Assembly (NCBI GenBank): GCA_016935885.1
Contig: JAFGQA010000025.1
Span: forward strand, 1-20,449
DNA from: Phycisphaerae bacterium
GTDB taxonomy: Bacteria; Planctomycetota; Phycisphaerae; UBA1845; UTPLA1
Direction: 5' to 3'
DNA: 20,449 nucleotides
Part shown: one piece after another, positions 1 through 7,800 of the stretch
Layout of the letters: every line of letters starts with the position of its first letter
How positions within the stretch are numbered: the first letter of the stretch is position 1
Made by a program: the position numbers and the translations under genes
The notes under the pieces: generated by a model
Told to the model about the DNA's origin: nothing
Databases searched by the model: none
The model's input: the letters and a program-made list of their open reading frames with translations, nothing else

Positions 1-142
1 GCGCTCGGCCAACAGCAATGGGCCACTACCCTCCGGAGGACCGCCCCGCGTGGCTCGACTCAGGAAGTATGAATAATCCGGGCTAGACTGCCACGCACCC
101 CGATGACCTGCCGGGGATGGCCTTCTGTTGAGCGCCTTCAGT

Positions 143-1864
143 TCAGCCCTTCACGCCGGTCAGGGCCACGCCCTGGATGAAGTACCGCTGCAACAGGAAG
201 AAGGTGGTGATGATCGGGAGGCTCATGACCACCGAGGCGGCCATGATCAGCGTGAATTCGGCCTCGCGGCCGGCCATGAAGCCGAACAGGCCCAACGCCA
301 GCGGGTAGAGCCGCTGGTCGTTGACGTAGATCAGCGGGCCCATGAAATCGTTCCAGACGTACATGAATGTGAACACGCTGATCGCTGCGAGCGTCGGCTT
401 CATCAGCGGCAGGGCGACGTGCCAGTACGTGCGGAAGAAGCCGCAGCCGTCGATCTTCGCGGCGTCTTCCAGGTCTCGCGGCAGGCCCTTCATCGCCTGG
501 CGCAGCAGGAAGATCGCAAACGCGTTGATCGCCAGGCAGCTTGGCACCCACAGCGGCGCGAGCGTGTTGTACCAGCCAAGCTGCTTGTAGATCACGAACG
601 ACGGGATCATCGTCACCTGCGGCGGGATCATGAGCGTCGCCAGCACGAGGATGAAGCACAGGTCGCGGCCCGGCCATTGCAGGCGAGCGAAGGCGTAGGC
701 GGCGAGCGAGCAGCTCAGACACGTGCCTATAATGTTGGCGATGGCCAGAAATGCGCTGGTCTTGAGGTATCGCCAGAACGGCACCTCGTCGAAGACCTCG
801 CGGTAGTTCTCGGTGCCCTTGGCGTAGTAGGCCTCGGGCGTGGAACTGCGTGAAACTTGAATCCGAAGGCACATGACATCGGGGCCGTAGTTGTATTGCG
901 GGCCGGCGCCGTCTTCTTCGAGCAGCACGTATCGCTTCGGCATGAGGCGATTGTCGTCCTCGCTGGGAAGCTGGAATGACGCCTCCCAGAAGTTGTCCTC
1001 GCCGAGATACTTGGGTTCGACGGAACGATACCGCGTGCCGTTGACCTCGATGACGGCGCGGAGTTCGTGCCACGTCTGATCGCGACGAAAGCTGATGCTG
1101 AGGCGTTTGAACTCCTCGAAGTCGATCCCGAGAGGCAACACCGTTGCGACTTCAAACGAATCGCCCCCGTCGAAATCGTAGTGAGCGACGGCCACCTGGC
1201 CTTGGGCCTCGTGGCGGAATTCGAGGCTGGCCGGGCCGCCGGTGACCTTCCAGACGTCCTCCAACGGTCTGTCGGCCGTCAACTGATGGATGCGGTAGTT
1301 CTTGTCCTTCAGAATGATCCTGCCAAGGGCGAAGTAGCGATAGCACTGGTCGAAACTCTCATTGATGTGCTCCGGCTTGACGGCTCCGCGGACCGCTTGC
1401 CGGAAGGCCTGCTCCTCGGCGGACCAGGTCTCGGTCGGTAGAATCCCCTTCAGCCGCGTGAAGACCCCCTCGACCAACTCCTCTCGCAACGTGTCGGCAG
1501 GCAAGGCGGACATCCGTGGATCCTGTCCGTGATTCTGCCAGTCGTCGATTGCTTCGCCGATTGCTTCCTTGATGGCCCGGCGCATCCACCCGACCCAGCG
1601 ATCATGGTCGACACCTTCGGGTCGCTTGATTTCAGGGAAGGTCCGTTCATCGATGTACGGGCTCCGCGACCTCGGCGCGGGGGTTTGTGGGAAGATGTGG
1701 ATCTCCTCGGACTGGATTTCCTTGTCCAGCTTCCAACTGGTGCCGAGCAACCACAAGTAGGGCAGCAGGAACAACAGGGAGCCGCCGATCAGCACGCCGT
1801 GCAGCAACAGCCTTCGCCAGATTGGCCGCGTGTGATTCACCGTTCGCCATTCGCTATTCGCCAT
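143..1864 (-). CDS. MalG-like carbohydrate ABC permease with a large extracytoplasmic insert
   Basis: This is the inner-membrane permease subunit of a sugar ABC importer, the second half of the translocation pore. The first membrane helix lies at about residues 19-42. The remaining helices lie in about 365-570, with an EAA-type loop for the ATPase (EDAAKIDG followed by HVALPLMKP). Ordinary MalG-type proteins are near 280-300 residues and have a short loop after helix 1. This one has 573 residues, and about residues 46-362 form one long hydrophilic segment. The first part (about 80-170) looks helical. The second (about 195-345) looks like a beta-sandwich, and I do not recognise its family. Topology places the segment outside the membrane, where it could meet the binding protein. 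The start is the first ATG after an in-frame TAG. It lies inside a heptamer repeat and lacks a clear Shine-Dalgarno sequence. The gene follows the MalE-MalF fusion by 37 bases. The permease call is firm; the function of the insert is unknown. Confidence 0.9.
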   Translation of the reverse strand: MANSEWRTVNHTRPIWRRLLLHGVLIGGSLLFLLPYLWLLGTSWKLDKEIQSEEIHIFPQTPAPRSRSPYIDERTFPEIKRPEGVDHDRWVGWMRRAIKEAIGEAIDDWQNHGQDPRMSALPADTLREELVEGVFTRLKGILPTETWSAEEQAFRQAVRGAVKPEHINESFDQCYRYFALGRIILKDKNYRIHQLTADRPLEDVWKVTGGPASLEFRHEAQGQVAVAHYDFDGGDSFEVATVLPLGIDFEEFKRLSISFRRDQTWHELRAVIEVNGTRYRSVEPKYLGEDNFWEASFQLPSEDDNRLMPKRYVLLEEDGAGPQYNYGPDVMCLRIQVSRSSTPEAYYAKGTENYREVFDEVPFWRYLKTSAFLAIANIIGTCLSCSLAAYAFARLQWPGRDLCFILVLATLMIPPQVTMIPSFVIYKQLGWYNTLAPLWVPSCLAINAFAIFLLRQAMKGLPRDLEDAAKIDGCGFFRTYWHVALPLMKPTLAAISVFTFMYVWNDFMGPLIYVNDQRLYPLALGLFGFMAGREAEFTLIMAASVVMSLPIITTFFLLQRYFIQGVALTGVKG

Positions 1865-1897
1865 TCGCTATTCGCCATTCGCCATTCGCCATTCACC
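1835..1897 (-). repeat. Heptanucleotide tandem array, nine copies, across a start codon
   Basis: Read on the minus strand, nine consecutive 7-base units follow the pattern GGCGAAT. The variants are GGTGAAT (first and last), AGCGAAT (twice) and GGCGAAC. The array fills most of the 37-base gap between the fusion permease and the malG-like gene, then continues into the latter and encodes its first ten residues. The chosen ATG (1862-1864) spans the junction between two units. Because seven is not a multiple of three, ATG triplets recur in different frames. The AGCGAAT variants convert some of these into TAG. Confidence 0.93.
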
Positions 1898-1901
1898 ACG
1901 T

Positions 1902-4781
1902 CTACTCACCGGTGTAGAACACCCACTTCTTCGACAGCCGCATGTTGATGAGGGTCAGGACGACCAGGATCACGAACAGCACCCAGGCCATGGCCGCGCC
2001 GTAGCCGAGCCGGAAAAACGAGAAGCACTCGTCAAAGAGCTTGTACACGTAGAAATAGGTGGATCGTTCCGGATAGCCGTTCGGCGTCATGATGTACGCC
2101 TGCGTGAAGATCTGAAACGTCTGGATCAGTCCGATGATCAGGTTGAACAGGATGTACGGCGACAGCATCGGCAGCGTGACCTTGAAGAACCGGCGGACCG
2201 GCCCGGCGCCATCGAGGGCGGCGGCCTCGTACAGATGCGTCGGAATGTCCTTCAGGCCGGCCAACCAGATGATCATGCTGGCGCCGGCGCCCCACAAGGT
2301 CATGATAATCAGGGCGGGCTTGGACGTATCTTTGTTCGTCAGCCAACTGATGGGCGTGTTCAGGTTGACCCAATCAAAATGCACGTTCATCCAGGCTATG
2401 AGCTGTTCGATGCCGACGAGCCGGAGGACCCAATTCAGCAGCCCATCCTGCGCGTTGAAGACCCATACCCACAGGATGCTCGCGGCGACGACCGGCATAA
2501 TGGCGGGGATGAAAAATAACGTGCGATAGACCTTCAGGCCTGACACACGCGTGTCCAGCAGCATGGCCATTCCCAAGCCGATCGCCATGCCGATCGGCAA
2601 ACCGATGGCCATGAACAACGTGTTGAGCAGGCTGCGCCGTACGCCCGTCGGGACCGTCTCCTTGCCCTCGGCGTCCGGGCCGCCCCAGTCCACGCCGAAC
2701 ATCTCGCGGTAGTTGTCCAGGCCGACGTAGGTCGCCGGGTTGATCACATCGTACTGCGTCATGCTCATGATCGCGGAAAAGACCATCGGTCCACCACTGA
2801 GCACGATGAACCCGACGAGCCACGGCAGGACAAACAGCAGCCCCGCGTACCACTCGTGGCGGTAGAACCCGCGCGTCCGGTTCTTGACCTTGAAGCGCCA
2901 GTACACCACCGCGGCGGTAGCCACGAGCAGGCCGGCGTAGGCCCAGACCAGCAAGGACCAGTTGACGATGGTCCGGCCGGCCGGCTTGTTGTAGAAGCCG
3001 TCCAAGGAGCGCTGGACACGCTGCGTTTGCAGGTCCAGGGCCGCTCGTGTGGTCATCGTGTGGCTCCAGGCGATATCCTGGGCATCGGCCTGGGCGTTCC
3101 ACAGCACCTGCCCGGCGGGTGAGACCGGGCGGAAATAGGAATGCTCCAGCATATCTATGTGCGTCTGCATCGCCTGCTGGATGCGCTCGGGCATCTCGGG
3201 GACGTTGATGTACCGGCGAAGCTGCAGTTCATTCAACTTCCTGTTCGCCTTCATCCGCGAGATGTAGTGCCGACCCTGCGCCCGTTCGCGCTGGGCGTCG
3301 TGCTCGTTCATGATCATGCCGCCCTCGACGGACGACAGGAACTTCACCAACGCCCAGGCAGCCTCCAGCCTCTCCTCCGGGCACGTCGAGGGGATGCAAT
3401 ACGCAAACCCGGCCACCCACGTGCAGTAGCGATACCCGTGTTCAAGCCGGTGCCGCGGCACCGGCGCGGGATGCGTCGCGAACCGCATGTCGGGCTTGTA
3501 GCGAACCAGGTCGCGCATGAACCAGTCGCCGTGTATGAATATCGCGATCTGGTTCATGATGAACGGGTCCTGAGCGTAATTCTGGAAGGACTTCCTGAAG
3601 GCCGTGACCTCGTCGTAGCCGCCCAATGCGTCGTAGACGTCCGTTGTCCACTGCAAGGCTTCGACGACGGGCTGATCGTTTAGCAGACAGCTCAAGCCGT
3701 CTTCGCTGAGGAACTTTGCCCCGTTGGCCCAGCCGTACAGGTACAGCCAGGCGTTGCCGTGATACGGCTCGAATCCGACGACGTGCATCCGTCCTTCGTC
3801 GTCCCAGCGGGACAGTCTCAGCGCGTAGCTGTCCTGGTCGAAAACCTTGACGTGTTGATCCGACCTGTTAGGCAGGGCGAACGCCTTGTTTGCGTATGGT
3901 GCGCGAACCTTCACGTCATGGGGGCCCGCGACCGTTTCAACGATGCATCGCGTCACGCGACCGTTTTCGTGAACGTGCGACAGCGTGTCGCCCGATCTGA
4001 CGCCGGCGTTGATGAAGTCCGCGCTGCCGCTGTGAATGTGAAGCCCGTCGATCACCGCGTCGGTTACGTCGACGCGCTTGGTGAGGATCTGCTCCCAGGT
4101 GTCCGGTGGTTTCGGTTCGCCATTCTTGTCCACGAGCCCGACCTGCGTCAGCATGTCGGTGTTGTAGTACATCACCCGGTCGTCCATGTAGTTTGGGATG
4201 CCGTACTGGCCGATCTTGCCGCTGTCCGGATTGCGGTATTGGCACTCCTCCCACGTCTGCGCGTAGTAGTCCTCAGGACGGATGATGTATTCCTCGATCT
4301 TGGCGATGACGGCTTCCTGATCGGCGACGGCCCGCCGGGCGTCGTCGGCGCCCAGCCGCTCCGCCTCGCTTCGCAGTGCCGCGAGCCTGGCCTTGGCCTC
4401 GCCAAGTCCCTTCAGGTCCTTGTCGATCAGCGGCGTCAGGTCCTTGAACGCGCCGCGCGCCGCCCACTGACAGATCGCAAAACGATCGTACTCGACCACG
4501 TCGGGCGGCACGCCTCCGGCGACGCCGCACATCAATCGTTGCGGATTGCCTTCACCTTCCAAGCCGGTCCGCACCGCGCTGGAACCCAGAACCGCGCGGT
4601 ACTCCGGGAAGCGCCGTTCAAACGCGTCGACGACCTCGTTGTGGCGACCGTACGTCACGCCACTGAACCAGATCGTGACCTCGACCGCGCCCTCGGGGTT
4701 CTCGCGTACAGCCTTCGGGTGCAGCCAGTAGAGCAGCAGCCCCGCCACCACGGCCCCGATTGCAACACGCCATCTGCTCAT
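1902..4781 (-). CDS. Fusion of extracellular solute-binding protein and MalF-like ABC permease
   Basis: This single 959-residue protein appears to combine the substrate receptor and one pore subunit of a sugar importer. A membrane anchor lies at about residues 7-20. A family-1-like solute-binding region follows (about 30-600), with features such as VTIWFSG near the start, GGVPPDVVEYD, a PDTWEQ segment and a GDWFMRD stretch. A membrane helix at about 608-630 is followed by a basic cytoplasmic stretch and then a MalF-like permease with helices from about 640 to 955. The EAA loop is at about 850-870 (YEAAALDGAG, then VTLPMLSP). The binding region contains a charged helical segment at about 116-165 and a beta-rich segment at about 245-330 that seem extra. 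The topology is consistent: N-terminus inside, receptor outside, then the usual MalF orientation. The gene lies 94 bases after the GH13 gene; no strong ribosome site is visible. Substrate is inferred from context as malto-oligosaccharides. Confidence 0.9.
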   Translation of the reverse strand: MSRWRVAIGAVVAGLLLYWLHPKAVRENPEGAVEVTIWFSGVTYGRHNEVVDAFERRFPEYRAVLGSSAVRTGLEGEGNPQRLMCGVAGGVPPDVVEYDRFAICQWAARGAFKDLTPLIDKDLKGLGEAKARLAALRSEAERLGADDARRAVADQEAVIAKIEEYIIRPEDYYAQTWEECQYRNPDSGKIGQYGIPNYMDDRVMYYNTDMLTQVGLVDKNGEPKPPDTWEQILTKRVDVTDAVIDGLHIHSGSADFINAGVRSGDTLSHVHENGRVTRCIVETVAGPHDVKVRAPYANKAFALPNRSDQHVKVFDQDSYALRLSRWDDEGRMHVVGFEPYHGNAWLYLYGWANGAKFLSEDGLSCLLNDQPVVEALQWTTDVYDALGGYDEVTAFRKSFQNYAQDPFIMNQIAIFIHGDWFMRDLVRYKPDMRFATHPAPVPRHRLEHGYRYCTWVAGFAYCIPSTCPEERLEAAWALVKFLSSVEGGMIMNEHDAQRERAQGRHYISRMKANRKLNELQLRRYINVPEMPERIQQAMQTHIDMLEHSYFRPVSPAGQVLWNAQADAQDIAWSHTMTTRAALDLQTQRVQRSLDGFYNKPAGRTIVNWSLLVWAYAGLLVATAAVVYWRFKVKNRTRGFYRHEWYAGLLFVLPWLVGFIVLSGGPMVFSAIMSMTQYDVINPATYVGLDNYREMFGVDWGGPDAEGKETVPTGVRRSLLNTLFMAIGLPIGMAIGLGMAMLLDTRVSGLKVYRTLFFIPAIMPVVAASILWVWVFNAQDGLLNWVLRLVGIEQLIAWMNVHFDWVNLNTPISWLTNKDTSKPALIIMTLWGAGASMIIWLAGLKDIPTHLYEAAALDGAGPVRRFFKVTLPMLSPYILFNLIIGLIQTFQIFTQAYIMTPNGYPERSTYFYVYKLFDECFSFFRLGYGAAMAWVLFVILVVLTLINMRLSKKWVFYTGE

Positions 4782-4875
4782 GGTTCAAACGTCTGTCTTC
4801 GCGGTGGTCCCCACGCGCGCTCGATGTACATTTGCATTCGCACGGAGAAGCCCAGGACAGTTCAGCCGCGTCGCC

Positions 4876-7800
4876 TCAGCCCGAGCGCTTCGCGAGCTGA
4901 AACACGCCGGCGGTTCGCGGGCCAAGCGTCATCCCGCGCAAGTGCCCGTCAACGACCTTCAAAGGCGAAGCATACCCGTCAACAGGCCGCAACGTTGGCC
5001 GGGCCGTCGGATCACCCACCGGCGGATCAACCACCTCGCACGCGGCCGGGTCGTCCAAACGAAGCACGGCGGAGCCCGCGGACCACGGGACCGGCACGTC
5101 CAGCTTGCGCGCCCGGTTGCTGTTGTTGAACACGGCGACAATCGTTTCGTCGCCCAGCGTCCGGGAAAACGCGAAAATCCCCCGCGACATCTCGGCGAGC
5201 AATGTCTCGTACGTGCCGAGTTGCAACGCCGGGATTGAATTCCGAATCGCGATCATCCGCCGGTAATGCTCGTACAGGTCCTGTTCGATCCGTTCGTCCG
5301 GATCGTCGTAGGGCATCAACTCCGGCCACAACATCGGCTTGCGGCAGGACGGATCGTCCGGCCCGTACATGCCGACCTCGTCGCCGTAAAAGAACATCGG
5401 CGCGCCGAGAAACGTCATTTGGAGCGTGACCATCGGCTTGAGCCTGTCGTAACAATCCGGCGTCGGCTTGGCCGCGTTGTAGTTCGGGTTGCTGTCCTGG
5501 AGCCGGTTTGCCTTGTCGTATTCGAGATCGGGGTTCATGAACATCGACGCCACGCGGTCTGTATCGTGGCTGTTGAACAGATTCTGCTGGACGTAGTTTA
5601 CCTGCGGCGGATACCAGGAAAGCACCTCCTCGAGCTGCCTGCCGAACTCGGCCGGATTGATGCCCTTGTTCTTGTTCACAAAGAACCGCTGGCACGATCG
5701 GGCAAACGGATAGTTCATGACCGCGTCGAAGGTGTCGCCCGTCAGCCATTCGCGGGACTCCTCCCACAACTCCGCCACGATGTAGGCCTCCGGGTTGATC
5801 GACTTGACCAGCTTCCGCCAGTCGCGCCAGAAGTGGGCGTTGATGTCGCTGGCCACGTCCAGACGCCAGCCGTCGATGCCGTCGGACGGGTCGCCGTCGC
5901 CGTCCGGGTCCAGCCAGCGGCGCGTCACGGCGAAGATGTGCTCCCGGACGGGCTCGGACAGCCCGAGCTTCTCGTCATGCTTCAGACGCGGCAGGGCGCC
6001 GTCATCACCGTCCCAACCCCCATAGTGAAACGGTTCCCAGCTCTTGATGTCGAACCAATCCGCATAGGGGGATTTGTCCTTGTTCTTGAGGATGTCCTGG
6101 AAGGCCCAGAACTCGCGGCCCGTGTGGTTGAAGACGCCGTCGATGATGACCTTGAAGCCAAGCCGATGCGCCTCCTTCAGGAAATCGAGAAAGACGCGGT
6201 CGCTCTCCGTCCATTGCCACGTGGCGGGGTCGGCCGTCTCGCCGCTGATCTTCTGAATGCTGCCCTTGACACCGAAGTAGTCGTCGATGTGCCGGTAGTC
6301 GGCCGCGTCGTACTTGTGCAGCGACACGGCCTGGAAGACGGGATTCAGGTAGATGGCCGTGATGCCAAGCTGCCGCAGATACGGCAGTTTCTCGCGGATG
6401 CCCTGGATGTCGCCGCCATAGCGTCGATCGTAAATGTAGCTTTGGAAGTCGCCTTCTTCCTTGAAGGCCGATCCTGCTCCATTTGATCGCGCCCCCCGGC
6501 CACGGCCGGGGGCTCTCGGGTCAGAGGCGCTTGCCTGGGATGCGCCCGTGTACGGCTTGAACCACTCGTGCGTCCACGGCACCGTCCTAGGCGGATCATT
6601 GCTCGGGTCGCCGTTATGGAATCGTTCGGGAAAGATCTGGTACCAAACGGCCGTCTTGGCCCAATCGGGTGTTTGAAATGACATCTCCACGTCCGGTCTG
6701 AACAGATGGCTCGACGCGTCTCCATCGGTAACAACGCCGCCCGCGCCAAACACGAGACGATCTGAGCCATCGCTAAGGCGAAAAGCGTACGCGAGCGGGC
6801 CCGCTTCCGTCAAAACCTGCGCCGACCAATAGTCGAAGCCAAAGTCGGACTTAACACGCCGCATCGGGACGGAATCTGCGCGGCCGTTGAGAATGACCTC
6901 GACGGCCTCGACGTCCTCCGCGAGCGTGCGGACGCTGAGAAGGACTAGCAGTACAGCGCCAGGTGAACGGCGATTGGGATCAAGAGCCCCCGGCCTTGGC
7001 CGGGGGGTGGCTGTGCGGCCCGTCTGGGCGTGCCCCCCGACCAAGGTCGGGGGCTCTTGAGCGAAGCTCGGGGGCTCTTGAGGGAAGCTCGGGGGCTCTT
7101 GGGCGCAGTCGCCGCCTACCTTTCGTCGTGCTGCCAGGCGGTCGGCGATCATCGCGAGATACTTGGTGCTCGTCGGGTCGTGCTTCAGGGCGCCGCGCGC
7201 GATGTGATCGGGCTTGGCCGGGCCATACCGCTGGGCGTCGTCTCCAATCAAGACGCCGCTGTTGTACCCCCCACGCCCGTCGGGCTCGCGGTACCGCGGA
7301 TCGCCATTCGGGTCTTCCAGCCAGATAGCCCCGTTGACAAGAAACTTGTAGTGATATACGCCATCGGGCAGTTCCAGTATACAACGCCACACGCCGCGCT
7401 CGTGGCAGACCATCGGATTGGTGCCAGCCTGCCAGCCGTTGAAGTCTCCCACAAGTTCCACACGCTCGACATGGAACGTCGATTCATCCACCCTGAGTAG
7501 GCCGCTCCTCTTATTGTCCGTGCAGAAGAACTCGCACCAGCCATCATCATGGAACGACAGCGAACGTGTGTCGGGGTCGAACTTGACGAGGTTCTTCCGG
7601 TCAGCTCCGCAAGCGTGCGTAGCACTGACGATTGCGTCGCGAGGATCGGCCGCCAGCACGCTGCGCACAAAGAACCGCTCCTCAGCGTCTTCCGCCGCGT
7701 AGTAGACGCAGCCCCAGATGCCATCATTCAGCGGCACCATCCGGAGCCCGAACAGTCCATCGTTCACCGGCGCGTCTCGAACCAGCTCCCAGCCGTGCCC

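Noticed and set aside
98..116. CCCCG...CGGGG stem as terminator of the importer operon
   Set aside because: It has only five base pairs with a 9-base loop and no T tract on the minus strand; too weak to annotate.
3759..5129. Plus-strand open frame of 456 codons opposite the fusion permease and the end of the GH13 gene
   Set aside because: It crosses two well-supported genes and the gap between them, has no recognisable motif and has a composition typical of antisense frames in GC-rich DNA.
5266..6486. Plus-strand open frame of 406 codons opposite the GH13 barrel
   Set aside because: The opposite strand holds all four GH13 active-site motifs; this frame is a Val/Arg-rich shadow.
6465..7125. 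CRISPR-like or transposon interpretation of the GC-rich repeats
   Set aside because: Spacing is irregular, orientation is mixed, there are no unique spacers of constant length and no transposase; the sequence stays in one open coding frame.
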